Origin: Lactifluus volemus
Taxonomy: Eukaryota > Basidiomycota > Agaricomycetes > Russulales > Russulaceae
Length of the DNA: 64,000 nt
Assembly: GCA_022376515.1 (NCBI GenBank)
Contig: WTXI01000020.1
Coordinates: 1 to 64,000, forward strand
Reading direction: 5' to 3'
Of this stretch, positions 1 to 11,149 are shown in pieces. The notes beneath the pieces were generated by a model that was given only the letters and a program-made list of their open reading frames with translations, had not been told where the DNA came from and did no database searches. Numbering within the stretch: position 1 is the first letter of the stretch; every line of letters begins with the position of its first letter. Both the position numbers and the translations under genes were made by a program.

Positions 1-1039
1 CGACGGCGCGACAAGACCGCAAACTTGATCTCTTCTCGGGTCAATCAGGATAGCGCCCGGGAATTGTCCCGCTGCTGTACTGCCTGGTCAAATGGCCTCT
101 CCGAATTCCCGGAACTTAGATATTTGAGGAGCCTGCACTGTACAGGAGGGTCTCTATATGCACCTCCACGAATGTAATGACTCGGACGTCACGGTGCTGT
201 GGGGAAGAAATTATTGCCTGTAGTAACTCAGTGCTCAATGCTCAACGTTCAACACTCAACACTAGGTGCAGATGGTGCCAGTGAGTACAGATGAGCCCGT
301 TATAGTCAGTAATATATCTCGTGTCTGTACGGGTTTCTGGATAGGAATGATCTCAACGCAGAGTCCTGCGCTGCAACACTCCTGTATGCTGCGAATGTTG
401 TTGGGACAATAAACCAAGGGACGTTATCAAAATAATCCCGTTTGGCAGTGTGATATATCATGACAGAAAGTTGTTTATTCCCCAGAGGTGTGGCGTTTGA
501 AACTATGTTGGAAAGCCGTGTGCGAGTCTCGCACCGCCCTCGCCGCCTAGGACAACATCGTCCTCGTGTCCTATCCCATCCAAAATTGATGCAACGATGG
601 AGACGATACTGTGTGGATGAGGGAGTTACGCCATGAGCCACGGTGGACATTTGCGTCGGGAGGGGAGAGGTGGACGAGTATCATCTCGGAGAAGTCTATG
701 AGGAAAATATATACGAGGACATCAGGGTTGGAATTTCGTGGACGGTCCCGCACCGCACGAAGGTTCCAGAGTGGCAGGTGAGTTTAATCGAACGCAGAAA
801 AGCCAATAGATTCTCCGACTACATAGTTGTTCCCAAAGGCCCACAATCAGGTATCCACATGTTCCGACACGCTCTTTAGTACGGCCCACGATGAAAAGCT
901 TTCCCGTTACCCTCTCAAAGATCATATTCTCAGCCCCAGTCATTCCGCTTCCCTTCCTTGTCCGAGTAAGAGTTCATATTACCCACAGAATGCATAGGAA
1001 TGGCGCAGGAAAATCCATAGTAAGTCGGGGTTACGGAGG
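1..1039. other. Gene-poor flank holding a repeat shared with 9.0-9.3 kb
   Basis: No gene could be supported here. About 640-960 is a diverged duplicate of about 9020-9290: both contain the string cgcagaaaagccaat and then a minus-strand frame reading roughly ENMIFERVTGKLF in this copy and ENLVFEGVTRKLF in the other. The frames are broken and I do not recognise the product, so this is probably a relic carried along with the F-box gene duplications. The first 570 bases show nothing I can identify. Confidence 0.4.
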
Positions 1040-3115
1040 TTATGGTACGGGAGGACCGATGCCAGGTACCACGAACGGCCGCACCCTGACACCTAACATC
1101 GCCTTTAGACCCTTATCCAAATTGTCCATCTCTTGGGTGAGTACCCGAATTGTATAAAGCCCGAGTATAAATCGTGGATTACGTTTATTCACCTCTCCCA
1201 GTTGATATTTGGTGGCGGCCATCTGCGATGCAGCCTTAATCATGCACCTCGTAAGAACTGAAGGAACTCACCACGTGGTAAAACCTTCGAATGAGATCAT
1301 CTTTTTTCATCTTGACAAAGGCGATGTGAATGTATTGTTCAATACTACCGAGAACCTTATCAAGTCGATTAAGACTTCGGCCGTACTCTGCAACGTCGGA
1401 CTCTGGAACTGAGAGGCCAGCAATAGCAACGCCATCGAGTTCTGCGACGAGGACACAAGTCAGAAACACGGAAGACGAAGGCTTGACCAGGCCACCCACG
1501 AACGAAGGCTGTTCTCTTCAGCTCTTCGACCCACCGTCGTGCAAACATGATATCTTCCCGGGTCGGTTCCTGTGTGCCCAAGATAAATCAGATAAAAGCA
1601 CCGTGAGTTGAATATGATTCACATAGTACCCGTGAAGTCATCAGGCGCACAGGGTGGCCCGCTGCCTGTCGTTCATTTATGAATATGGTAAATACATTAG
1701 TTGCCTTTCCACCAAGATGTTGAAGCTCCTGCAAATTTGGCAAGGGTATTTCTCCATCCTCCGAACGCAGTGAATGAGAGAGTCCCTGAGAGAGTGCGTT
1801 TGGCACACAAAGTGTCTTCACATTGCTGAAAGGTCTAAAAAGTTCGCGCCACTGTGTTCTGTCGACATCGTTGTGCAACTCCGCCGATCGATTGCGACCC
1901 ATGTAGTTGAGGGTGAGGTCCTCCACAGTAGAGAGCCCAGGTGAAAGTGTGCCGAGGATCTGCGCTGCGGAGGACACCTGCCAATCGAGGTATTTGCACA
2001 TGACACGCAAGTGAAACGGGAATCGCCGCAAAGGGTCCGCGACGAAATCAAGGAATTCTCCACCGAAAGTCAGCTGGACAGTACTATATCTGGGGCTCCT
2101 TGATGCCTGCATAAATTGCAAGAGACGGGGAATAGTGAAAGTGAGCTGGTTGAAAAACTGGACATCGATGGTGGTGAGCGTAGGGGCTCTGATCCTCGCG
2201 AGGCCTTCCAAGTAAGCGCTGACACCTCGAAATGAAAACAGATGAAGGTTAGGAAGCGTCAAGTGCGTCATCGTTGGGGTCTCGACATTACGGTTCAGGT
2301 GAGGGGAATGAAAATGTAGCATTAGAGTCTCCAGTTGGGACATGATTAGAAGCTGCCTGAGTAAATAACTTGGGAAGAAGTATGGGGATGGCGGGATATC
2401 TATAAGCTCGAGATTGGCGAGGCTTGCGGTTGTTGTGACTAGGGAAGATCCAATCGGACGCCAAGTCGTCCACACGTGACGTAGATTAGGCGCTTGGGAT
2501 GTTGTGGGAAAGACTGGGCTTGTAGAATTTCCGAGCGGAGACCCGATGCAGATGCGTTCCAAAACTTCATCCATAGCCGTGATGAACTTGCCTAAGTTTG
2601 AGGAAGGCATCCAAAGGGCAATACGATGCAGACGGTCACGGTGCGAGAGCGCGAGCAGTGCACCTTCTTCGTCTTCTGTTGTCATCTCACGATTTCCGTC
2701 TGTGTAATAGATGGCGAGTTGAAAGGGTGGCGAATGCGCTAACATGTCTGCTATAGGCACGCCATAAGTGCAAAGAAGATGGATATCCAGTCGATTTGGG
2801 GATGCAAGAATAACGTTCCGCCACTTTCGAGAGACGTGAGCTAGCTTGTACCACCAACGTTGGCGGTCCCATCTAAATCGGGTCATCTTCATCCCTGATA
2901 CCGAGGCGATAGAGATAGAAAATGTTAAGAAGGACGTCATTATTGAGTATATGGATAGGTGAACGCAGTGTTTTCAAGTTGCTTGTGAGCTCTATTAAAT
3001 CGAAAATTGGTGCACGGAGCAGGGACAGTGAACTTTGAGACTCACGATTTGGTGCTCCTAGGCGTGGTTTTTGAATGGGTTGCCGACGACCAGTGGTGGA
3101 CAAGCGGCTGCTCAT
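1040..3115 (-). pseudogene. F-box protein with ARID-gene C-terminus, frameshifted (copy A)
   Basis: The start is taken as the ATG at 3115, the position conserved in all family members. A 54-nt GTGAGT...TAG intron lies at 2992-3045. The F-box reads NNDVLLNIFYLYRL, then after a break WWYKLAHVSRKWRNVILASP, followed by a leucine-rich scaffold to FINERQAAGHPV. Compared with copy C, 11 nt are missing near 2890-2900, so the frame changes between RDEDDP and the WDRQRWW motif; this breaks the gene unless an unseen splice compensates. Downstream the frame meets a TGA at 1588-1590. A plausible 60-nt intron (GTACTATG...CACAG) would remove it and join the scaffold in phase to EPTREDIMFARRW. That segment and the two exons after it (1236-1460 and 1040-1243) match the C-terminal part of the ARID gene at 29 kb. 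The architecture equals copy C, with more decay. Confidence 0.6.
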
Positions 3116-4064
3116 GTCAGAGACCAGAGGGAGTGGGGGGGAGGGAGGATACAGAGGTGTGATTGGAGACTGAAGTGATGAAATACTACCAGTGGTATTT
3201 GGCCAAGGTAGTGTGGGCGTAAAGAAGTCTAACGTTAATTTCACACACTTCTTCACCCACGAGAGGGCTGCTGTGGACAACGTTTTCGGTGATCATACTT
3301 TTGCCTTACCAGGGACTCTTCCCTATCTCCTTGGTTTCTAGCAGGCAGGCGACAACCGCACTGAATAATTTCAATGGAACGCCGCGCGTAGGTTAAGACG
3401 TGTCGACAGTCACGGTACGCTTCCTGCAAGCCAGCGGTAGGACTCAGAGTAGCATAATGTGAGCTTATGCACACTCACCACCGTCTCGCAGCAATCTTAC
3501 TTATGTGTCTTGTAGCAGGGGAGCCGAAGAATTAAAGCCACGCACCCGCATGTACATCTGCCACACACGCCTCGATTGGCTGTGACTGTCATCGTGTCTT
3601 CAAGTTGTACACTGCAGGCACCTAGAAAGAATATATCGGTGGCTTCACCTCCTGGCCATACCTGCAGGTGACAGATCGAGCTGCGAAACCACGTACAATG
3701 GGCGTATAGGGGATCTGAGTACTTCAATAAAGACGTATGTGGTGGTCACATCACGCTCTGGGAGCATTTTGATTCGTTCGCATAAGCCGCTTGCGCGACC
3801 ACCTGATCTGCATCAGTATACTCACCTCCTTAAGTTCAATGAGGTCTCCCATCAGAGGCTGTCGAGATGTGGCGAGTCATTCCAAATCGGGCGTATATCT
3901 CAATCAGGTTTCTCGGCCACAAAGCATCATGACAGCCAACAAGAGAACGCTTCCTTCATCAGTAAATGGTGCAAAAACTTTCACACTTTTTCACTTCTGC
4001 AAGTGGGAAAGTGGAAAAGTGAGAAAGTTGACTTTATTTATACCACAGAATGCCTGTAAAATCA

Positions 4065-4099
4065 CTGTATTTTCACCTTTTTTACTTTTGAAAATACAG
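4065..4099. repeat. Perfect 11-bp inverted repeat
   Basis: CTGTATTTTCA at 4065-4075 is the exact reverse complement of TGAAAATACAG at 4089-4099, with a 13-nt pyrimidine-rich loop between them. It sits among other hairpin-prone sequences between 3980 and 4205 and may be part of a small non-autonomous element. Confidence 0.75.
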
Positions 4100-4163
4100 C
4101 AGAAACAACTTTTGGGGTAATTTTAGGTTCCTTTTGAACTTTTGCTATTTTGTGTCCTTTCAA

Positions 4164-4205
4164 GCTTGCTCAAGCTTGCTCAATCTTGAGCAAGCTTGAG
4201 CAAGC
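4164..4205. repeat. Perfect 20-bp palindrome with 2-nt spacer
   Basis: Positions 4164-4183 (GCTTGCTCAAGCTTGCTCAA) are the exact reverse complement of 4186-4205, with only the two bases TC between the arms. Each arm is itself built from repeats of a GCTTGCTCAA-like unit. Such a structure would extrude as a cruciform or fold in RNA. No gene covers it. It may be a terminus or core of a miniature transposable element. Confidence 0.9.
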
Positions 4206-4479
4206 CCAAAAAAGGTTTTGTTAGGTTTACTGATGACTTGTGCCCCTCGTTGATACTCTAGAACACATTGCTGAGATACACTCAGTGGTTGTGCCAGTGT
4301 CACCGTTGAGGTTAGGCTACCCGGGCGTCCTTGGCGAAGAAATGCTTGACAAAAATGGCGGTCCATACGATGGCCAGATGTAATTGTAAACGTAAACAGA
4401 CCAAGCAAATAGAAACAAATAGACCACTTGAAGAGCGGGAGGCCCGGCCCGAGAAGACCAGGATGATACTTTTTTTTTT

Positions 4480-5060
4480 TTGATTTCATGAGAAACATAG
4501 CTACAACGGTATTTATTACAATGTACTCTACAACGAAGAAAATGTTTTTATGTACTGGCTCTAAGATAAATAAACGTGCAGTGTAGCGATACACGACAGC
4601 AACTATCCTTAGTAAATCTGTGCGCGTACAACACACTCTCATCCAGCAATGTACTGCTCTGACAGAAGATTGATCGCTTCGTTATGGGACTATGCCATCC
4701 TGGTCACCAAGTTGTTCACCTCCCGTATATCCACCGCATACTTATGGAAAGCTTGGCCTGTTATCCCGAACCAACGCCAAGCACTTAACCCAACGAAGCC
4801 ACAAGCCTGCGTTACTCCACGCGTTCACAGCTACACCATAGCCAAGCAATAACCGAGCCACATTGAGGTGAAACATGTGCCGATGTGAAGTGTAGTGCGG
4901 TGCTGTAGTCGTATTCTGAGCTTCGACGTCTCGCAATGGTACCCGAGTTGCATCAGGATGTGCTCCTGGAGTGGCGCAAACGCAATCGAGCCAAGCCACC
5001 CGACGCTTCGTATCCGCACCACGCCTTGAAGGTCTACGACAGAACCATGTTAATCGATGA
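4480..5060 (-). repeat. Ankyrin-gene relic module, copy 1 of 4
   Basis: A module starting with tcatgagaaacatag and the gtactctacaa string recurs at about 16.6, 22.7 and 28.3 kb. On the minus strand this copy retains the ankyrin-like fragment VARLLLGYGVAVNAWS. That matches the VACLLLGYGADVNARD repeat of the ankyrin relic at 38.7 kb and the VAQLLLAHGADVNARD repeat of the NACHT gene at 44.2 kb. Frames are broken, so these are remnants of an ankyrin gene carried along in segmental duplications and not a working gene. Confidence 0.6.
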
Positions 5061-5660
5061 CTATGTAACATGAAGGTGTTTCTCCGCCAATGCAACACCC
5101 AGGAATGTGATATAAAATAGCTGCCACGGGAATTCAACATCTTGTAGATCCTTGACAACGAGGTGCTCCGCCAAGTCATGAAGTCCACAGAGCGCGGTGT
5201 AATACAGGTGGGGGTGAGTCCGAACTCTTGGGGTGAAAAATAGAAAGAAACGGAATCGATGCTGAGAAACGTGACCACGTCGCGGAACCAGTGACTCGCT
5301 GAAAGAGTGTGGCAGGTCTGGGGTTTCATTTATTTCCATATGTGAGAGTGATGCAGGAGAGTCCAACGTAGGTGGCAGTTGCGGGAGTTGTGTTGCGGGA
5401 GGACCGCTGCTGGATGTTATTATGGAACATCGCCGGGTCGCGATGCCGAGCAGCGCCTTTAGACCCTTGTCCATCTTGATCGCATCTTGGATCATTCCCC
5501 GAATTGTATGCAACTCCACTAAGAACCGTGGGTTAGGTTTAGCCCCATATCTGGAGCTCCCCGATGCCTGCATGAATTTCAAGAGACGAGGAATAGTGAA
5601 GGAGATGATTGACAAAATTTGGCCTCCCTGTGAGGAAACATCACGTGACTTATAGTTGGG
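5061..5660 (-). pseudogene. Three-part mosaic relic: F-box, ARID-gene tail, ankyrin
   Basis: One open minus-strand frame of about 184 codons joins three recognisable pieces. First comes an F-box-family piece, FTIPRLLKFMQASGSSRYG. It is followed directly by PNPRFLVELHTIRGMIQDA and the rest of the ARID gene's last exon through SLSHMEINET. After roughly 40 residues comes an ankyrin piece, LYYTALCGLHDLAEHLVVK. The ARID-tail-to-ankyrin junction also exists at 28.65-29.33 kb, so this copy probably derives from that locus and later landed inside an F-box copy. There is no start codon context or F-box motif, so it is unlikely to be a functional gene even though the frame is open. Confidence 0.65.
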
Positions 5661-6300
5661 GTCAACAAGACATGGCGGAGGAGAGTTGCTGTGTACCAGA
5701 GTTTATGACAGTTACGCCTATAGTTGTTGCACTTCTGTTGGCTGATGAAGGTTGGCGATGGGAAGGGTCGAGCAGGCGCAGCGGCGTGACCCTGGCGGGT
5801 CACGCCGATGATATCGAACGAAAAAACATACAGGGAACTATGGTGGAAAAACATACGAGAGTAACAGTAACACGTCACAAAACATACTTGTTAAGGTCAC
5901 CACATATGTTTTTTTTTGTGCGGAACGAACAGGAAAGGCAGGCTATCGTCACGAAAAAGGACGGAAGCCACGGCTCGATGAGGGGAATGACAATGGAATT
6001 GCAAGTATCTATAAGCTCGAGATTGACGAGGCCTATGGAAGAGTTACAGCTGCTGCTATTACTACTACTACTACTACTACTAACTCCCCCTACCGGATAC
6101 ACGCTGTTTTTTATTTCGCCACACACTATGATTTCTACCAAAAACATTTTATGGAATATGATGACACATGGTACTAGATACTGAAATTTTGTGGTGATTA
6201 AGCGAGAAATGGGCGAGAGATTTGGAGTGATCTGGTAGGGGGGGAGGGTTAGTACTGTTGGAGGTGGCAACCGCAAGCACGAAGCCACGGAACGGCCGGG
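5661..6300 (-). pseudogene. F-box family relics
   Basis: Short stretches of the F-box scaffold survive on the minus strand, notably GLVNLELIDTCNSIVIPLIE near 5970-6040, which equals the LVNLELMDIPPSP region of the intact copies. Frames are interrupted throughout. A run of seven ACT triplets lies at 6061-6081. Confidence 0.5.
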
Positions 6301-6545
6301 CCGCCCAAGCCCGCAAATGAATGTACATTGATCGGGATTGATTTCATACGCATTTTATGATATCTTCGTTGCTACACTGTGAATACTCTCTCTTTCGATT
6401 GGTTGCCTAGTAGTACTTATAGTACAGTACACCCTCCTTTTGTGCCTCAGTCTTCGCTTTTACAGACTGAGGGTAGCTTAGTTTTCACTCCCTATTTACA
6501 TTCCTTACTGATTCTCCCTTGGCTTGCGTGCACTCGCTACAACTA

Positions 6546-8604
6546 CTACAGATGTTCTTTCTGTAGCCGCACCTCCTGCAGCATCTCCTGTAGTCGTCGT
6601 AGCTGCTGCTTTCGCCGCTGCTGTTGCCGTTGCTGCAGCTCCATTGGCTCCTGTCGCTGCGGCTGCCACTGATGTTGTAGCTGCTCCCGTAGCTCCTGCA
6701 ACTCCTGCAACTCCTTCAGCTCCTGCCATTGCAGCTGCTGCTGAAGCTGTAGTGTCTGTTTCTGAAGCCGTAGCACGTGCTGCAATCGCCGCTGTTCCTC
6801 CTCCTCCTCCTCCCTCTCTAGCCACCGCCGCGCCTCCGCCTTCCTCTCCTCTAGCCACCGCCGCTCCTTCTCCCCCTCCCCCTCCCCCCTCTCTAGCCGC
6901 CGCCGCGCCTTCGCCTTCCTCTCCTCTAGCCACCGCCGCTCCTTCTCCCCCTCCCCCTCCTCCTCCTCCTCCAGAGGCCACCCCACCGGGTCCTCCTGGT
7001 TCTGCCCAAAAAATCTCTTGTCCTGCAGTAGCTGTAGTCGCGGTTGCTGCCGTAGCTGCATCCGCTGCTGCGATACATACGATAATGGGGTTACCAGATG
7101 GACAGGGTGGCCCACTGCCTCTCGTTGATTTATGAACGACGTAAATGCATTACCAAAAGTGCTTCCGTCAACATGTTGAAGAACCAGCAGATTTGGTAAA
7201 GGCTCCAGAGGCATTTCTCCATCCTCCGAACGCAGTGAATGAGAGAGTCGTACAGAGAGTGACTCTGGGACACAAAGTGTCTTCACATTGCTAAACGGCC
7301 TGAAGAGTTTGCGCCACTGTGTTCTGTCGACCTCGTTATGCAACTGTGACAATCGGTTGTGTGACCCGTGGCTGAGCGTGAGCTCCTCCGCACCAGAGAG
7401 TACGGGCAAAAGTGTATCGAGGATTTGTACTGTGGACGCTACCTGCCAATCAAAGTCTTTGCACATGATCTGCAAGCGCAAAGGGCATTGCTGCCAGCTC
7501 TGATCAGGGGCTGCCATTAAATCAACGAAATTCCGATCAAAGGTGATCTTCACAGCGCTGAAGCTGAGGCTCTCTGATGCCTGCATGAATTCTAAGAGGC
7601 GTGGAACGATATAAGTGAGCTGATTGAAAAACTGGATATCGAGGATGTTGAGCGTAGGCGCTCTGATCGGAGTCAAGCCTTCCAAGTAAGCGCTGACTCC
7701 TCGATATGAAAACACTTGAAGGTTAGGAAGAGTCACGTGCATCGCTGATGGATTCCCGACGTTGCGGTTCGGGTGAGGGGAATGAAAATGAATTTTGAGA
7801 GTTGCCAGCTGGGGCATGAGTAAAAGCCGTGCGAGTATATAATTTGGGGGGAACCAGGGGGACGGCGGGATATCCATAAGCTCGAGGTTGACAAGGCCTA
7901 CGGTAGTCGTGACTAGGAGAGATCCGATTGGACGCCAAGTCGTCCACACGTGGCGTAGATTAGGCGCTTGGAATGTCCCGGGGAAGACTAGACTTGCAGA
8001 GTCTTTGGGCTGAGAGCCGATACAGATGCGTTCCAGAATGGGGAATTCTTCGTTCATGGCTGCGATGAATTTGTCTAAATTTGGGGTTGGCATCCAAAGG
8101 GCAATCCGGTGCACGCGATCCCGGTGCGAGAGCGCGAGCAGTGCACCTTCTTCATCCTTTTCTGTCATCTTGCGGTTGCCATTGGTGTACCAGATGGTGA
8201 GCGGAAGGGGTGGAGAATGGGCTAGCATGTCTGCTATAGACACACCATATGTGCAAAGTAGATGGATGTCCAGTCGAATTGGGGATGCAAGAATAAGGCG
8301 CCGCCACTTTCGAGAAACCTGGGCCAGCTTGTACCACCAACGTTGGCGGTCCCAGCTGAACCGCATGTTCTCGCCATGTTCTTCATCCCTGATATCGAGT
8401 CGATAAAGATAGAATATGTTGAGAAGGACGTCCTCATCGAGTACTTGGATAAATGAACGCAGGGTATGGTTTGTGAGCTCTATTGAATCGAAAGTTAGAT
8501 GCACGGAACAGGGAGAATGGGTTTTGGGACTCAATACCTGGTGCAACTCGGCCGGGCTTCTTAATGGGGTGCAGAAGGCCAGCGGTAGACAAGGGACTGG
8601 ACAT
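6546..8604 (-). CDS. F-box protein with Glu/Gln-rich coiled-coil tail (copy B)
   Basis: Exons are complement(6546..8479, 8538..8604), giving 666 aa. The start is the ATG at 8604 (MSSPLSTAG), chosen because this frame is shared by all family members. It is joined through a 58-nt intron (GTATTG donor, ATCTAAC branch, TAG acceptor) to ELTNHTLRSFIQVLDEDVLL. The alternative upstream ATG at 8702 would translate the intron. The F-box core is DEDVLLNIFYLYRL plus WWYKLAQVSRKWRRLILASP, as expected for a Skp1-binding subunit of an SCF ubiquitin ligase. The middle is a leucine-rich scaffold of about 400 residues ending at FINQREAVGHPV. The last 150 residues are extreme in composition: Glu/Arg blocks with a 25-residue tandem repeat (75 bp in DNA), then Gln/Leu-rich coiled coil. 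The substrate is unknown. Copy D has the same tail. Confidence 0.75.
6814..6963. repeat. 75-bp tandem duplication in the copy B tail
   Basis: Two nearly identical 75-bp units start at 6814 and 6889 (each beginning ctctctagcc). They encode, on the minus strand, two copies of the motif EKERRWLEERKA plus flanks. The unit is a multiple of three, so the protein frame is kept. Confidence 0.8.
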
Positions 8605-9849
8605 GTCAGTAAGGGAGAAGTAACGGGGGTATGATAGAAGGCCAAGTAGAAGGCGGTTATTACTGAAGTTAGTGAGGTGTGGCTGTGTGCCAGTGGGCGC
8701 AAAGGTTCTCACACTTCTGCAGTCCACGAGGAGTAATTCTCCTTAATCGTGGCGATGCCTTACATTATCAACGTGTTGCAAAGCTCTTTCCTCTCCAGTT
8801 TCGGAATTAGGCCACATGAGCGTACCGTGAAGCCGACAAATTCGCCATAAACAGTGTTCGACGGGCCGGGAAAGCCGTGAGGGCCAACCCATCCAATTAC
8901 TTCGCAGGTTGATAACCCACCGTATCTTTACAGTAGGGTCATGCCAGGCCATCAAGAAACCTGCGAAAAACTTTTTTGGCTTGCTCGAATTCTGCAAAAA
9001 AAGGTTTGTGTAGGTTTCCTGATAAAGGGGGATGGGGACGAGTATTATCTCGGAGAAGACCGCGGGGAACTATTTCCATTTCAGAGCGTAAGTTAGTCTT
9101 GATGAGTACCGTCAAACGCAGAAAAGCCAATGAATTCTCCGAATACACTAGTTGTTTGACTCTTCCAAAGTCCCACTAAAAACGGGTGCACACACGTTAA
9201 GGACCCGCTCTGACACGCTCTCTAGGAACACATTGAAAAGCTTTCTCGTTACCCCCTCAAAGACCAGATTCTCAGTCCCGGTCTTTGAACAAAAAAAAAA
9301 GCATTGTTGCTGCAACTGTAGTTTCGTGTTGTCCAAGCAGCGTGTAAAGTTAATGCTAATTTGAGCTTCACAACTCACCTGCTCCTTCTGAAACTGAAAC
9401 GCATTCCCCTCATACTGGATAAGGCCCGAGCTACCTTCGCACGGCGAATTATGTGGATTCAAAGGCACTGCAAGCTCTTGAACTAAAACCAGATATTTTC
9501 CCCTTGGGACGTGCCGACGTGGAGAGTACACGGATCACCCTCGCCGAGAAACTTGGATTAAATGAACACTCACAGTCCCATAGCTGGATAAGCGTCCTAA
9601 CGACAAGCAGGGACATCTTTTTTTTGAATAAGAAATCCGAGTTGATATGGCGCTGCATGTTTACCACGAATATGCTCGACTACGTAGACTACGCGGGCTT
9701 GAGATGAGCAGAGACATCGATTCACTCTGATCAACTCACAAATGCTGCCTTATCTTACGTACTCCACATGCGCAATCAATCTGCGTCTTTAGACGCAAGA
9801 AATTTTGGAGATGTAGAGGTACTCTTGTCCTCCGTTAGGATATAGCCAT
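8605..9849. other. Intergenic region made of duplicated fragments
   Basis: About 8710-8935 is a close duplicate of 16390-16600 (both contain gtccacgag, then acattatcaa, then cagtgttcgacgggccggga), so copies B and D were duplicated with their 5' flanks. About 9020-9290 is a diverged duplicate of 640-960. A minus-strand frame at 9148-9530 is open for about 127 codons, but I recognise no domain and it has no clear exon partners. From 9540 to 9849 nothing is identified. Confidence 0.45.
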
Positions 9850-10291
9850 CACAACATCGGCAAGAAATCCTTGGTATCGAAAGCAAAGAACAACAGGTAA
9901 AAATACAGAGCAGTCAACAAAGGTAAGAAAAGGGAAACCGAGGGAAAGGTGTACGATATATACGCGTGAGATTGAAGCGGGCAGGGATCAAGGAGAATAG
10001 CACTTAAAACAGCAACAAAATGAGCACATGGTCGAAATCCAACTAAATCCACAAAGCGGGAGGAGGCAGTGATACGATAATTGAGCAGGTGATAAACACA
10101 AGACGCGGAGGGGAAAAAGACGATTAGATAGGTACAGAGCCGGATTATCGGGGTCAGGGAAAGGCGTTGAACGATGATGGATCCCTGTCTAAAAGGTGGA
10201 AATGGCCCATGCTTGATTCGAGGTTTCCATAAGTCCTTCCCGTTTCCACCCTGACGTTTGGTGGGACATCGTATCCCCACCTGAAATTTCT

Positions 10292-11149
10292 TTACAGACG
10301 TTCGGACGTAGTACTAGGCCATACGAGTCCCTTTCCTTCGCGTGGGAAACATGGGGAGAACCTGCGTGGCCCATGTGAGGGTGGCTGATCAGACGTAGAC
10401 TCTGGGCTGGGATTCGTAGACGAACCCGCAACGAGATCCGGGGTAGGTGTCTCGTAGAACGCCGCCATGTCGATAAATTCTCCAAATACATCATTCCCGA
10501 ATGGATGCGGCGGTGGGGAAATTGATTGGAGGTCATTGAAGCCAAACGGTGGTACCACGGTTGAGTCTGACGAGGTGCGAAGGATCTCGTCCAACGCATC
10601 GGACGCTGCTTCGGCCGACTCGGGATTCTCATCGATAAATTTCGTTACGGACTCGACGAATGCGAGAGCTTGATCGTCGCGCTTCCGCGGTTCTTCATTG
10701 GGTGGGCCTTCCCAATCAGATTTCACCCTCCTCGGAGACAGCGCAGTCAAAACCCCTGGTGCGACATCATCGTCACGGACCCTCTTGGCACCGCCTTTCG
10801 TATCAATCGGCGTCGAAGATGCAGGAGTAGAAGTGACAATTGATGTCGTCGTTGGTGTTTCGACATTGTTGACTTTTGCTGATACCTTTCGACGCGGTGG
10901 CGGCTTCGGTTTCGTGGTAGCTTTCCCTTTGGGAGACTTCGGTGTCTGAGGAGATGGTACTGTGATTCCAGGCGTTGTTGCTTATGGGGTCGATGTCGAG
11001 ACAGCTTGGACAGGTGGCGGGGTTGAGGTCGGGGTAGATCCAGACGCAGAGACCTGCGCTTGGGATGGTTTCTTTCGGTGTCCTTGCTGAAGAGTGGGAG
11101 CGGGAGGAGCACGTGCTGCAGAGGCCGGCGGAGGTGGCTGATGCGGCGG
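10292..11149 (-). pseudogene. Decaying C-terminal extension of the ARID-type module in copy C
   Basis: Beyond the TAG at 11150-11152 the same reading frame stays open for about 860 nt except for a single TAA at 10982-10984. It reads PPHQPPPPASAARAPPAPTL, then a Lys/Pro-rich stretch with KPKPPPRRKVSAK, then LSPRRVKSDWEGPPNEEPRK and an acidic region ending with PTPDLVAGSSTNPSPES. The composition looks like a real nuclear-protein tail: proline-rich, basic patches, then acidic. Only two stops in over 1 kb suggest recent loss. The ARID gene at 29 kb ends before this region, so this is the only trace of the full C-terminus in the window. Confidence 0.55.

Larger units (their letters stand above)
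3116..4640. other. Intergenic region with inverted repeats, no gene
   Basis: No coding frame here is supported. From about 3960 to 4260 the DNA becomes AT-rich and is full of inverted repeats, listed separately. Just after the large palindrome, gcccaaaaaaggttttgtta resembles gcaaaaaaaggtttgtgtag at about 8997, so the segment may be the edge of a dispersed repeat. A long T tract lies near 4470-4480. The stretch from 4490 begins a module also found at 16.6, 22.7 and 28.3 kb. Confidence 0.4.

Noticed and set aside
4160..4642. 160-codon minus-strand ORF over the palindrome
   Set aside because: No domain or paralogue; its C-terminal part is just the inverted-repeat DNA translated.
6524..7135. Plus-strand Ala/Pro-rich ORF of 203 codons
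   Set aside because: It is the antisense of the Glu/Gln-rich tail of copy B; GAG/CAG-rich DNA leaves the opposite strand open by composition.
8604..8702. Upstream ATG giving copies B and D an extra N-terminus
   Set aside because: That frame runs through the 58-nt intron; the family-conserved start and splice signals give a better model.
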